Notes under the pieces: model-generated
The model's database searches: none
Seen by the model: only the letters and a program-made list of their open reading frames with translations
What the model was told of the DNA's origin: nothing
Assembly (NCBI GenBank): GCA_009731425.1
Contig: AP018794.1
Location: 1,867,960-1,931,959 of the forward strand
Length of the DNA: 64,000 bases
Direction of reading: 5' to 3'
Origin: Lachnospiraceae bacterium KM106-2
GTDB taxonomy: Bacteria > Bacillota > Clostridia > Lachnospirales > Lachnospiraceae
Made by a program: the position numbers and the translations under genes
Shown: one piece after another, positions 9,676 to 19,040 of the stretch
Layout of the letters: every line of letters begins with the position of its first letter
How positions within the stretch are numbered: position 1 is the stretch's first letter

Positions 9676-10653
9676 ATGAGCTTATTAGACCGTCTAGATA
9701 AAGTAAACATTTTTCCCTTTGCCAAAATGGAAAAATCAAATATCGATCCCAATAAAAATTGGCAATCAAATCCAGTTCTTGGCTGGGTCATGTATCATCA
9801 AACACCAGAAGGATCAACAACTGGTTTAGGCTGTAGTGTAGATGGCCATCATAATTCCTTCCATGCCGAACACTGCTCCTCTACCATACATAGCCATGAT
9901 TATTTCGAACTACGCTATATTCTTAAAGGAGAGATTCAACAAAAGTTTGGTAAAGATCTATTTATCTTCCGTGAAAATGAATTACTTATCATCGGTCGTG
10001 GTGTGGAACATTATGAACTCAATCCTTCTGTTGACTCTATCTATTTTGATTTATTCTTACCTATGGATATCTTCGATTACTCTTTCACTCAAAAAGTATC
10101 CTCACAAATTCTTTTGACATTTCTAAATCGAATTTCTGTAGAGAAACATCAAGGTAATGGCTATCTTCATTTTAAGCCGAAGAATTCTCCTCATACTGAA
10201 GAATATCTTTCTGCAATTGCGGACGAAATTGAATTTTTAAATGATGGCTATCAATATTTTATTAAAGGTCTTTTAGTTCGTTTGTTAGAAGATCTTTCTA
10301 CTAATTATGACTTGCAGCTTTGCCGTTTTGATCAAAAGAAATTGCGAGAATTGATCTTTTTTAAAGTTGATGAATATATGCATATCCACTATCAAACAGT
10401 ATCTCTCGAAGCCTTATGTAATGAATTTCATTACTCCGTATCCTATTTTAATAAACTGATTCACGAGTACTGCGGCGAATCCTATGTAGAACATCTTCAA
10501 AAAATCCGCCTCAAAAAAGCAAAAGAGCTTCTTACAACAACGGATCTATCCATAAAAAAAATAGCCCATCAAACAGGCTATCGTAATATTGGCTATTTCT
10601 ATAAAATATTTCAAAAAACTTATGGTGTTTATCCTTCTAACATCCATGAATAA
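9676..10653 (+). CDS. AraC-family regulator, cupin sensor plus double HTH
   Basis: Likely activator of the divergent GH2-GPH-esterase operon. 325 residues. N-terminal half has a cupin-type ligand-binding pattern (STIHSHDYFELRYILKGEI, LLIIGRGVEHYELNP). The C-terminal 100 residues hold the two AraC helix-turn-helix motifs (SLEALCNEFHYSVSYFNKLI and KKIAHQTGYRNIGYFYKIF, followed by the family end YGVYPSNI). Start ATG follows TGGAGGT. Divergent placement next to carbohydrate genes is the usual layout for such sugar sensors. Inducer unknown. Confidence 0.88.
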   Translation: MSLLDRLDKVNIFPFAKMEKSNIDPNKNWQSNPVLGWVMYHQTPEGSTTGLGCSVDGHHNSFHAEHCSSTIHSHDYFELRYILKGEIQQKFGKDLFIFRENELLIIGRGVEHYELNPSVDSIYFDLFLPMDIFDYSFTQKVSSQILLTFLNRISVEKHQGNGYLHFKPKNSPHTEEYLSAIADEIEFLNDGYQYFIKGLLVRLLEDLSTNYDLQLCRFDQKKLRELIFFKVDEYMHIHYQTVSLEALCNEFHYSVSYFNKLIHEYCGESYVEHLQKIRLKKAKELLTTTDLSIKKIAHQTGYRNIGYFYKIFQKTYGVYPSNIHE

Positions 10654-10832
10654 TCTTAATATGATTACTTAACAATGAAATAATTCTATAAACATGAAAT
10701 CATTAGTGAGCTAGAAATAAATTTGTAATATTATTGAGCTAGAACGAAGAACAACTTAATTGAATATTCAATGCCCGATGAGACTGACGAAACTACCAAA
10801 CGAATATTTTAATCTGTCTTGTCATAATTATT

Positions 10833-11458
10833 ATGATATCCCCCCTTATTAATAATGAATTGCACAATACCGCAACCGCTACGTATGATCTGAATTCTCA
10901 TTCCATTACACAACGTTCCGATATCTGTTCTGTCAATGTTAATTACAGTCTACTCTTAGCAAGTAAAAGAGGTCGCGCCCAAGACCTTGATCTTAGTAAT
11001 CTATATTACGTGCTGAGCTCACCAATGATACCATTACAATGACTACTGTCGTGAATCGTTATATTATAACGATCGCCAGCTATCTACTACAACATTACCT
11101 GATACTCGGAATGGATGGGATGTTCCTTTATGAGGAAAATTTTAAACAAATCTCTAAAATAGTCACTGATTCACGGGAGATGATCACCCAGTGTACTTAA
11201 TAAAGATGATATCGTGGACAAAACAAATGCAAGTGAAGTGCTTATGAAAGTAACCATGGATTTAGCTTATTCAGAATCTGTTCGGATGAAAGAACCAGAT
11301 GTAAACTATAGCATTGTAAAATCAATCCATCAACAAATCAATTGACACTTGATTGAGATGTTATTCAAATAAATCCTCAAATAAAAGATGAAACCTCAAC
11401 AAGAAGCGGGCATATTGATATTTATATGAATGGTCACATTGAAATGGATAAATTCTAA
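10833..11458 (+). pseudogene. Broken coding region, family not recognised
   Basis: Reading-frame pieces continue one another on the plus strand but are broken. Frame 1 runs 10833-11042 (TATYDLNSHSITQRSD). A shift near 11015 leads to NDTITMTTVVNRYIITIASYLL. Another near 11198 leads to NKDDIVDKTNASEVLMK, which stops at a TGA near 11344. A last shifted piece (ETSTRSGHIDIYMNGHIE) ends at TAA 11456-11458. Restored, it would be a soluble protein of about 200 residues. No ribosome site precedes the first ATG, so the 5' end may also be lost. I do not recognise the family. The bases from 10654 to 10832 show only a repeated TGAGCTAGAA word and nothing else I can support. Confidence 0.5.
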
Positions 11459-11591
11459 AACTATAAAGGATATTTGATATGAATACTACAATTTGTAATA
11501 GAGCTCAAATAAATTACCAATTCTATTGCTCGCTAACGCTTCATCAATGGTAAACAGGTCCATCCTTTATATAAACCTGTGCAGCTTTGTC

Positions 11592-12076
11592 CTAATGTCC
11601 CTCTGTCGCTCCTGTCGTTATCATCTCATTGATTTGTGTACCAGAAATCTTTATTACAAATTGATCGGCTGGATCTACTCTCTTTACAATGTCTTTCCAT
11701 AACGTAATACTTGTCACCAAAGTCCAAGCTGTTCCTGATGTCGTACACTCAATTTTCTCATTGGTATTCGTTCTATCTTCATCTGCTATCACTACACTAA
11801 AATCATTCACTACATTTCCATTCCGATCCTTCACATGGATATTATCAAAAGAAAAACGATTGACTCCTGTTCTACTGCTCCCATTATTATAAAGTACAAC
11901 TTTCTGTTTAATCCTATATCCATTCTTACCAAATACTACTCCTGAAAAACTTGGTGCTGGAACACCTATAAATGTCCCCCCGACCTACCGAGACTAATCC
12001 CACCAAAATTGACCCAGCCAATCCCTCCTGCATAAGGTGAATTTTCACCTACCTCAGCATACTCCAGATTACTCAT
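11592..12076 (-). pseudogene. Beta-rich protein gene broken by one base in a G tract (possible phase-variable gene)
   Basis: Starts at an ATG (12074-12076) after a strong AAGGAGGG site: MSNLEYAEVGENSPYAGG, then GWVNFGGISLGRSGG. It stops after 36 residues. Adding one G to the G6 tract (11976-11981 on the complement) restores one frame through TFIGVPAPSFSGVVFGKNGY and KDRNGNVVNDFSVVIAD to the stop at 11592, about 161 residues. The restored product is polar, glycine-rich and beta-like, has no signal peptide, and is not a family I can name. A paralogous, internally deleted copy lies at 43537-43776, sharing also the upstream sequence. The broken tract may be decay, a sequencing error, or slipped-strand switching. 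Confidence 0.65.
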
Positions 12077-12247
12077 GTCATTCCCTCCTTATATGACAAA
12101 ACCTAATTTGCGCAATTCCTCTATTAACATCCATATTTCTTCCTATCAATAATGCATGCTATGGTTTTCAATTGGTGTAAAAGTTGTGGATTTTGTCGTT
12201 TACGTTCAAATGCGTTAGAAATTTCATGCAGTATATTTTAAAATGAA

Positions 12248-12284
12248 ACAAGCCATATTCAATAACGTATTGAACATGGCTTGT
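12248..12284 (-). terminator. Terminator of the suf operon
   Basis: Inverted repeat with arms ACAAGCCAT/ATGGCTTGT plus an inner TTCAAT/ATTGAA part separated by one mismatch. On the minus strand it is followed by TTTCATTTTAAAAT. It lies about 70 bp past sufU. Confidence 0.65.
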
Positions 12285-12351
12285 TGCAATCAGAATAAAA
12301 TCCACTTATGGAAGGAATCGATACTTTTAGAATTACTTTTTTCTCCCTCAC

Positions 12352-12774
12352 CTAATTCTGTATCATCGTTTCTAAGGTATGCCAACTAAGCACTGCACAT
12401 TTTACTCTTGCAGGCATATGGGAAATATCTCTTAAACAAGATGCTTCCTCAAGCTGTTCCATTTCTTCTTCCGTAAGTTTTCCCTGGATCATATCATAAA
12501 ATAGTTCGATATAAGTGAGTGCCTCTGACTTACTCCTTCCAAGGATGAGATCGATCATCAAATCGGCAGATGCCTGTGAAATCGCACATCCGCTGCCATA
12601 AAAGGCAGCATCCTCAATCTTGTCCTCCTTCACCTTTAACTGTAACCAGATATCATCCCCACAGCTAGGATTCACTCCCTCAAGAACAATATCTGCATCT
12701 TCTAATACCTTTTTATGATAGGGGTGCGAATTGTGATCGATCAGTATTTCATTATAAAAGGTTCGATTACTCAT
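12352..12774 (-). CDS. sufU: Fe-S cluster scaffold / sulfur-transfer protein SufU
   Basis: Zinc-dependent sulfur acceptor that takes persulfide sulfur from SufS and feeds the SufBCD assembly complex in Firmicutes. 140 residues. The three family cysteines are present: NPSCGDD near 37, GSGCAISQAS near 62, and RVKCAVLSW near 124, with the aspartate of the zinc site between the first two. It overlaps the 3' end of sufS by 8 bp, so the two are translationally coupled. Last gene of the operon, followed by a terminator. Confidence 0.95.
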   Translation of the reverse strand: MSNRTFYNEILIDHNSHPYHKKVLEDADIVLEGVNPSCGDDIWLQLKVKEDKIEDAAFYGSGCAISQASADLMIDLILGRSKSEALTYIELFYDMIQGKLTEEEMEQLEEASCLRDISHMPARVKCAVLSWHTLETMIQN

Positions 12775-14005
12775 ATCCCATTTTTCTCCTTACCTGACTA
12801 AGACTTATCAGAAATCTATCAATCTCTTCGATCGAATTATAAAAACAGATACTTGCACGTACCGTAGAAGGAACTCCTAAATAATCTAATAATGGCTGTG
12901 CACAATGATGTCCTGCACGAACTGCAATCTGATCTTCATTAAGAATTGATGCCACATCATGAGGGTGTACACCGTCAACTGTAAAAGTCACAATACCACA
13001 ATGCTCACTTGGGTCAGCCGCCCCAATAATATGGACTTCATCCAAGCTTTTCATCTCTTTCATTAAATGATTCATAAGTTTTGTTTCTAACAGATTAATC
13101 TTTGGATAGCCGATATTCTGCAGATACCGTATTGCCTCTGCAAGCCCGACTGCATCCGCTGCATTTACAGTTCCTGCCTCAAATTTATGAGGCAGTTCTG
13201 CAAATGTAGCTCCTGTTCTCGTTACTCTCTCGATCATCTCTCCTCCACGTAAAAAGGGTGGCATCTCCTCTAATAGATATTGCCTTCCATATAAAACACC
13301 GATCCCCATTGGTGCCAACATTTTATGACCTGAAAAGGCAATAAAATCACTATCTAATAATTCTACATTTAGACTATGATGTAGGATGCTTTGTGCTGCA
13401 TCCACTACAATAACTCCCTCATTTCTATGAACTAATTGAGCAAGTTGACGAATTGGATTTACCCTGCCTAATACATTAGATACCTGTGTAATTGCTATCA
13501 ACTTCGTTTTTCTAGTAATTGTCCTTGCTATATTTTCTTCCGTGATGATTCCATCAGAATCACATTCTAGGAATCTTAGTTTTGCCCCTGTCTGTCTGGC
13601 AACCATCTGCCAAGGCAGTAGATTACTATGATGTTCCATAATACTGACGACAATCTCATCACCTTTTCTTAAGTGTGAAAGTCCATAACTATAGGCAACC
13701 AGATTCAAGCTCTCTGTTGTATTTCTTGTAAATATGATTTCTTTCTCAGAAGGGGCACCGATGAATTTCTGTACTACTTTTCTCGCAGTCTCATATGCTT
13801 TCGTTGCCTCGTAACTCAGTTCATAAAGTCCACGAAATGGATTGGCATTTCTCTCTTTATAAAACTTATCGACTGCACGTAATACACAATCTGGTTTCTG
13901 AGTGGTCGCAGCATTATCTAAATATATAATGGAAGAGTTTTTTCTATATGGAAAATCGTTTTGATATTGATTTACCTCTTTATTCCGTTGCTGTACTGTG
14001 AGCAT
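12767..14005 (-). CDS. sufS: Cysteine desulfurase SufS
   Basis: PLP enzyme that removes sulfur from cysteine, forming a persulfide for Fe-S assembly. 412 residues, standard for the SufS (group II) type. Seen: IYLDNAATTQKP at the N-terminus, the histidine of MEHHSN, PLP-binding lysine in SGHKMLAPMG near residue 227, and the active cysteine in RAGHHCAQPLLDYLG near 364. It begins directly after the sufD stop and overlaps sufU at its end, consistent with a single sufCBDSU transcript. Confidence 0.96.
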   Translation of the reverse strand: MLTVQQRNKEVNQYQNDFPYRKNSSIIYLDNAATTQKPDCVLRAVDKFYKERNANPFRGLYELSYEATKAYETARKVVQKFIGAPSEKEIIFTRNTTESLNLVAYSYGLSHLRKGDEIVVSIMEHHSNLLPWQMVARQTGAKLRFLECDSDGIITEENIARTITRKTKLIAITQVSNVLGRVNPIRQLAQLVHRNEGVIVVDAAQSILHHSLNVELLDSDFIAFSGHKMLAPMGIGVLYGRQYLLEEMPPFLRGGEMIERVTRTGATFAELPHKFEAGTVNAADAVGLAEAIRYLQNIGYPKINLLETKLMNHLMKEMKSLDEVHIIGAADPSEHCGIVTFTVDGVHPHDVASILNEDQIAVRAGHHCAQPLLDYLGVPSTVRASICFYNSIEEIDRFLISLSQVRRKMGYE

Positions 14006-15076
14006 TTAATTCCCTCCCTTCTTATACTTAGCTAATAGTTTGGCTGTCCTTTCATCCTGTATCTTTTGACATAATAGATCAATCTTTGCATTTGCAATCA
14101 TGGTATATACTTCTTCTGTTTTTAGTCCTCTTGATTGTAAATAGAACATAACTTCTTCACTAAGCTTTCCGATCGTAGCTCCATGATTGCCTTGTACCTC
14201 CTCTTCCTCACATAAAATCAATGGAACTGTTTTATTAATCATATCGTTACCAATTAATAGTACCTCTTCTGCCTCCTCTCCATTGGCTCCTTTTGCACCT
14301 TTCTTGAAATCGATGGTCCCACGAAACAGCTTAAATGCGTGATCTTCTAAAATACCATTTACCTTAATGCTGCTCTCAGACTTTTTTCCATAGTGATTTA
14401 CTACATAATTCATATCATACGATTGTGACTGTTTTTCCTGATAACCAATATCAACCGATACTTTACTATTTCTTCCTAGTAATTCGGTAAAACATCCGCT
14501 ATACATTTTACCCGCACCAAAATCTGCTTGTATAATCTCTATTAATGCATTATCCTCACACAATCCGCCCAGGTCATTAAACTGTATCATCTTCTGCCCC
14601 AAACGCTGTACCTGAATCAGACGTATTTTAGAATTCTGCTCTGCTAGCATGTGAACCTGTGTCAGTGCCAGAGCTTTTATCTCCTCCTTAGAACTATAAT
14701 CCATAATCACTGTTATCTCACTATTAGGTGCCGCATGAATGGTAAAATGGTTTCCATATGAAGAATTTTCTTGATACAATAGCTGGATCCGTACTGGCTC
14801 TTTTGCTATATGGTTCTTTTCAACGCTGATCATATCTGTTAAGACAGGAGACTCTCTCAACATTCGGTCCATATCTTCTCCCATTCCTGTTCGTAATTTC
14901 AAAAGAAGATTCACATTCTTAGATAATATGATTTCACTCTCATCTCCAAACTCCCATTGAATATTACAACTTCGATCTATCTTGGGCAGTAACGTTGCCT
15001 CAGCATTATTCACTCCCAGATGATTCCACGTACTGACTGGAAGATGATTCATCACAATACTTGCATTCTTTCGCAT
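14006..15076 (-). CDS. sufD: Fe-S assembly protein SufD
   Basis: Partner of SufB in the SufBC2D scaffold complex. 356 residues, somewhat shorter than enterobacterial SufD. The C-terminal half shows the SufBD beta-helix signature (NHYGKKSESSIKVNGIL, GNDMINKTVPLILCEEEEVQGNHGATIGKLSEEVMFYLQSRGL). The N-terminal third is diverged. A histidine at NHGATIG corresponds to the conserved SufD histidine at the SufB interface. Position between sufB and sufS supports the call. Confidence 0.93.
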   Translation of the reverse strand: MRKNASIVMNHLPVSTWNHLGVNNAEATLLPKIDRSCNIQWEFGDESEIILSKNVNLLLKLRTGMGEDMDRMLRESPVLTDMISVEKNHIAKEPVRIQLLYQENSSYGNHFTIHAAPNSEITVIMDYSSKEEIKALALTQVHMLAEQNSKIRLIQVQRLGQKMIQFNDLGGLCEDNALIEIIQADFGAGKMYSGCFTELLGRNSKVSVDIGYQEKQSQSYDMNYVVNHYGKKSESSIKVNGILEDHAFKLFRGTIDFKKGAKGANGEEAEEVLLIGNDMINKTVPLILCEEEEVQGNHGATIGKLSEEVMFYLQSRGLKTEEVYTMIANAKIDLLCQKIQDERTAKLLAKYKKGGN

Positions 15077-15101
15077 TGTTTACTCCCTCCTTTCGCTTGG
15101 A

Positions 15102-16505
15102 CTATCCAATACTTCCCTTCATTTCTAACTTGATCAGATTATTCATCTCAATTGCGTACTCCAAAGGTAATTCTTTTGACACCTTATCTGCAAAGCCGCT
15201 CACAATCAGAGCTCTTGCATTTTCTTCACTAACTCCACGACTCATAAGATAAAAGATTGCTTCATCACTGATTCTTCCGATCTTAGCCTCATGTCCAACG
15301 TCTGCCTCACTTGTCCGAATATCCATTACTGGTATGGTATCCGATTTTGAATAGCTATCTAACATTAAGGAAGTACAAGATACTGCAGATTTACTATTTT
15401 TCGCACTTTCGGTGATTTTAACAGAACTTCTTGTAGTACTAATTCCTCCATCCTTGGAAATGGATTTCGTGTTAATATAGGAACTTGTCTCTGGAGCACA
15501 ATGAACTACCTTAGCACCCGTATCTAAGTTTTGTCCATGACCAGCAAATGTAATTCCAGTAAACTCCGTATGAGCACCTTTTCCCTTTAAAATAGTCATC
15601 GGATATAGATATGAAATGTGAGACCCAAAGGATCCGGATACCCATTCCATCGTACCTCCTTCTTCGACTAATGCCCTTTTTGAATTAAGGTTGTACATAT
15701 TTTTAGACCAGTTTTCAATAGTGGAGTAACGTAATGTGGCATTCTTTCCGACAAAAAGTTCTACACATCCAGCATGAAGATTCGCCACACTATACTTTGG
15801 TGCAGAACACCCCTCGATAAAATGAAGATAAGCTCCTTCCTCAACAATGATCAGCGTGTGTTCAAATTGCCCTGCTCCTGGTGCATTTAGTCGAAAATAA
15901 GATTGTAACGGTATCTCAACGGAAACTCCCTTCGGAACATAGACAAATGATCCGCCTGACCATACTGCTCCATGGAGTGCTGCAAATTTATGATCTAAAG
16001 GAGTGATCAGTTTCATAAAATGCTTTTTTACCACATCCGCAAATTCACCTTTTAATGCGCTTTCAATGTCTGTATAAATAACTCCCTGAGCACGCACTTC
16101 TTCTTTCACATTGTGATAAACAAGTTCCGAATCATACTGAGCTCCAACACCTGCTAAGGAACTTCGTTCTGCCTGAGGAATACCAAGCCGTTCAAAGGTT
16201 TCTTTAATTTCTTCTGGAACCTCTTCCCACTTGCCCTTCATCGATGTATTCGGACGTACATAGGTAGCAATCTGATCCATATCTAATCCTTCTAGAGATG
16301 GCCCCCAGTCTGGTAACGGAATCTTGTTAAATGCAGTCAATGCCTTTAATCGAAATGCAGCCATCCATTCTGGATCTTCTTTTTCTCTGGAAATTAACTT
16401 TACCGTATCCTCAGTTAATCCATTCTTGATCCGATATGAATCTGTATCCTTATTTCTAAAGTCATAAATACTGCGATCAATATCTTCTACATATGTCTTT
16501 TCCAT
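15102..16505 (-). CDS. sufB: Fe-S assembly scaffold SufB
   Basis: Main cluster-building subunit of SufBC2D. 467 residues, as expected. Seen: PLPDWGPSLEGLD near the N-terminus, YVPKGVSVEIPLQSYFRLN, the VHCAPETSSYINTKSISKDGG segment that includes the functionally important cysteine and glutamate region, and VGHEAKIGRISDEAIFYLMSRGVSE near the C-terminus. 25 bp upstream of sufD and 19 bp downstream of sufC on the same strand. Confidence 0.97.
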   Translation of the reverse strand: MEKTYVEDIDRSIYDFRNKDTDSYRIKNGLTEDTVKLISREKEDPEWMAAFRLKALTAFNKIPLPDWGPSLEGLDMDQIATYVRPNTSMKGKWEEVPEEIKETFERLGIPQAERSSLAGVGAQYDSELVYHNVKEEVRAQGVIYTDIESALKGEFADVVKKHFMKLITPLDHKFAALHGAVWSGGSFVYVPKGVSVEIPLQSYFRLNAPGAGQFEHTLIIVEEGAYLHFIEGCSAPKYSVANLHAGCVELFVGKNATLRYSTIENWSKNMYNLNSKRALVEEGGTMEWVSGSFGSHISYLYPMTILKGKGAHTEFTGITFAGHGQNLDTGAKVVHCAPETSSYINTKSISKDGGISTTRSSVKITESAKNSKSAVSCTSLMLDSYSKSDTIPVMDIRTSEADVGHEAKIGRISDEAIFYLMSRGVSEENARALIVSGFADKVSKELPLEYAIEMNNLIKLEMKGSIG

Positions 16506-16524
16506 ATGCTACTCCTTTCCCTGC

Positions 16525-17277
16525 TTATTTCATGCAGGATAGAAACTGCTCAAATCCATTCTTATTTACTTCTTCAATTAAAGAAGCATCTCCAGTCTCT
16601 ACAATAGTACCATCCACTAAAATATGTGTATAATCTACAGCTAGAGACTCTAAAATCTTTGTACTATGAGTAATGATCAGCAATCCTCTTTCTTTATTGG
16701 TCTGATATTCCTGGACACCTTTAGATACTGTACGAACCGCATCCACATCCAAACCGGAATCTGTCTCGTCTAATATCGCTACGGTAGGTTCGAACATTAA
16801 TAATTGAAGAATTTCAGCTTTCTTCTTTTCACCTCCAGAGAAACCAACATTCAGATCTCTTCTCGCGTACTCAGTATCCATTTGAAGAAGTCTCATTTTA
16901 TCAAATAAAACCTTTCTAAACTGTATATAAGGAATTCTCTTGCCTATCTTCTGTTCTAGTGCACTTCTAATAAAGTTTTCTAAAGATACACCAGGAACCT
17001 CCAGTGGATTTTGAAAAGATAAAAACATTCCCTGTCTTGCTCTGGTATCCGGAGTTTCCTCTAGGATGCTGGAACCATATAAAAATATATTTCCTTTTGT
17101 GCATCTATATTGAGGATGTCCCATAAGTGCATATCCAAGCGTAGATTTTCCAGCTCCATTGGGACCCATTAACACATGTGTTTCGCCTTCCTTAATGGTA
17201 AGGTTGATTCCGTGAAGAATCTCTTTATTCTCGACACTTACTTTAAGATTTTCTATTTTAACTATCTCATTTCCCAT
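16525..17277 (-). CDS. sufC: Fe-S assembly ATPase SufC
   Basis: ABC-type ATPase that drives shape change in the SufBC2D complex; soluble, not a transporter. 250 residues. Walker A GPNGAGKST near 37-45, Q-loop SFQNPLEVPGVS, the SufC-type signature GFSGGEKKKAEILQ near 145, Walker B VAILDETDSGLDVDA near 163, and the switch histidine in ITHSTKIL. First gene of the suf operon; regulatory-looking sequence lies just upstream (17312-17380). Confidence 0.97.
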   Translation of the reverse strand: MGNEIVKIENLKVSVENKEILHGINLTIKEGETHVLMGPNGAGKSTLGYALMGHPQYRCTKGNIFLYGSSILEETPDTRARQGMFLSFQNPLEVPGVSLENFIRSALEQKIGKRIPYIQFRKVLFDKMRLLQMDTEYARRDLNVGFSGGEKKKAEILQLLMFEPTVAILDETDSGLDVDAVRTVSKGVQEYQTNKERGLLIITHSTKILESLAVDYTHILVDGTIVETGDASLIEEVNKNGFEQFLSCMK

Positions 17278-17311
17278 TTTGTTTACCTTCTTTCCCTTTC
17301 TTAGCTTTCTT

Positions 17312-17335
17312 AATTCCTACCATTTTACTCGGATA
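17312..17335 (-). promoter_or_regulatory. Possible Rrf2/IscR-type operator before sufC
   Basis: Minus strand reads TATCCGAGTAAAATGGTAGG followed by AATT. This resembles the CCGACTAAA-N-TAGTCGG pattern of Rrf2-family Fe-S sensors in Firmicutes, as an imperfect dyad. It sits between a TATAAT box (17345-17350) and the sufC start. The regulator gene itself is not in the window. The match is by eye. Confidence 0.35.
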
Positions 17336-17344
17336 TATATTTAT

Positions 17345-17380
17345 ATTATAACCCTTTTATTTGGTAATAAAAGGGTTATA
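17345..17380 (-). promoter_or_regulatory. 14-bp inverted repeat with overlapping -10 box in the suf upstream region
   Basis: Arms TATAACCCTTTTAT (17347-17360) and ATAAAAGGGTTATA (17367-17380) flank a 6-nt loop. On the minus strand TATAAT (17345-17350) overlaps the arm nearest sufC. The repeat may be an operator, or the terminator of the ECF genes transcribed into this region, but no T-run follows it on the minus strand. Confidence 0.45.
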
Positions 17381-17546
17381 TGCTTATCGATATTTTTTCT
17401 CGTTTTTTCCTTACATTCAAATACCATACAATAAGTCATATAGAAAAAAGATATCCTAGCGATAGACAGCTGCCTATGGTCTCAATTCCTTTTATACAAC
17501 TTATTCATTCGATCAGTCTTTTGCTTTGGCTTATCAATATCTATTG

Positions 17547-19016
17547 CTAAATAACCGTCTCATATTTCATTTCTTTAGTATCCTTTGTTAATGCTCCAAT
17601 ACCACTGTCTTCTAAAGAAACAACTGACGTACAGCAACTTTCTATCAATTCTGCATCATGTGTGACCACAAAGATAGAGACTCCTGATCCTTTCAGTTTT
17701 TTCAACAAATTTGCAATCTGATGCATATGTTGATAATCCAAACCACTCGTTGGTTCATCAAACAAGATAATTCTTCTACCTGATGCCACAGCCGATGCAA
17801 CGGCAACTCTTTGTTTCTGGCCTCCAGAAAGGGACATCGGATGTCTATCTTTCAATTCAGTCAGATCAAGCTGATCAAGAATTCGAATTGCCGCTTCTTC
17901 ATTTTCTTCATCCATGCTGATCAATAACTCTTCCATAACACTTTCTGTAAACAGCTGATGATTCACATCTTGCATTACCATAAATATATTCTTTAGACGT
18001 TCTTTCGGCTTTAGAATCTTTTCATTGATGCTTACCGTCCCCCTGCACTTCTTTTCAAGTCCGCAAAGACATCTTAAGAAGGTAGATTTTCCGCTTCCAT
18101 TGGTTCCTATGATTGCTGTAATCTCGCCAAGTGGCAGTCTCAACTGTGGGATATGAAACACTTCTTTTCTGTTTTTGTAACAATAAGAGAACTCAGACAA
18201 TACCAATTCTTCTCCGCTAGGCACTCTATATTTCTTTTTTCTGTTGACTTTCCTCTCTGCATCACTGATCCTCTTCGACTCAATCGTTCGAAGTCCCAAT
18301 GTCGATATGTTCTCCACAGTTATTCTTTCTTTTTCCTTTCCTTTTTTATCCATCTTTATCTTTCCGTTCTCTAAATATACAACGTGATCTACTAAATCCC
18401 AAAGATATGAAAGTCTGTGCTCCGATATTACAATCGTTTTCTTCTGTTCCTTCCATAGGATCATCTGCTGACGAAGATTTTGGATTGCGGTCTCATCCAG
18501 ATTCGAGGATGGTTCATCTAATACAATAATAGCCGGATTGCTAACAGCTACACATCCACAGGCAATCTTCTGTTTTTCTCCTCCAGAAAGATCAAAGATA
18601 TTTCGGCTCATCAATGATTCCATTTTCATCTTTTTAACAGACCTTATAATCCTTTGCTCTATCAACTCCTTCTTCATTCCCATATTTTCGCATCCAAAAG
18701 CAAGTTCACTTGTGGTATCTACATTAAAGAATTGCGATCTTGGATTTTGAAAAACAGAACCTACCATTTTAGCTGTTTCGTACAGTGGCTGTTCATTAAT
18801 CATCTTTTCGTTCACTTCGATCTTTCCAGTAAGTTTTCCCTCATAAAAATGAGGAATCAATCCATTAATCAATCTTGTTATAGTAGTCTTCCCACTTCCA
18901 GAAGGTCCACATAATAAAATAAACTCCCCTTTTTCTATTACTAAGTTAATATTTTGGATCATTCCGTGTGACTGATCACTACGATAGCAAAATGTAACAT
19001 CTTTCATTTCAATCAT
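17547..19016 (-). CDS. ECF transporter double ATPase (EcfA-EcfA' fusion)
   Basis: Energy subunit of an energy-coupling-factor importer, with two ABC ATPase domains in one 489-residue chain. First domain: CGPSGSGKTT near 35, LSGGEKQKIACG near 143, IIVLDEPSSNLDE. Second: IGTNGSGKST near 310, LSGGQKQRVAVASA near 405, IILFDEPTSGLDY. The linker between them is lysine-rich (RKVNRKKKYRVP). Fused A subunits are typical of ECF modules with Trep_Strep-type S components. 24 bp downstream of the T-component gene. A decayed copy of its second domain lies at 37428-37502. Substrate is set by the S component. Confidence 0.93.
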   Translation of the reverse strand: MIEMKDVTFCYRSDQSHGMIQNINLVIEKGEFILLCGPSGSGKTTITRLINGLIPHFYEGKLTGKIEVNEKMINEQPLYETAKMVGSVFQNPRSQFFNVDTTSELAFGCENMGMKKELIEQRIIRSVKKMKMESLMSRNIFDLSGGEKQKIACGCVAVSNPAIIVLDEPSSNLDETAIQNLRQQMILWKEQKKTIVISEHRLSYLWDLVDHVVYLENGKIKMDKKGKEKERITVENISTLGLRTIESKRISDAERKVNRKKKYRVPSGEELVLSEFSYCYKNRKEVFHIPQLRLPLGEITAIIGTNGSGKSTFLRCLCGLEKKCRGTVSINEKILKPKERLKNIFMVMQDVNHQLFTESVMEELLISMDEENEEAAIRILDQLDLTELKDRHPMSLSGGQKQRVAVASAVASGRRIILFDEPTSGLDYQHMHQIANLLKKLKGSGVSIFVVTHDAELIESCCTSVVSLEDSGIGALTKDTKEMKYETVI

Positions 19017-19040
19017 CTACTTGATCCTCCTTCTCACTTC

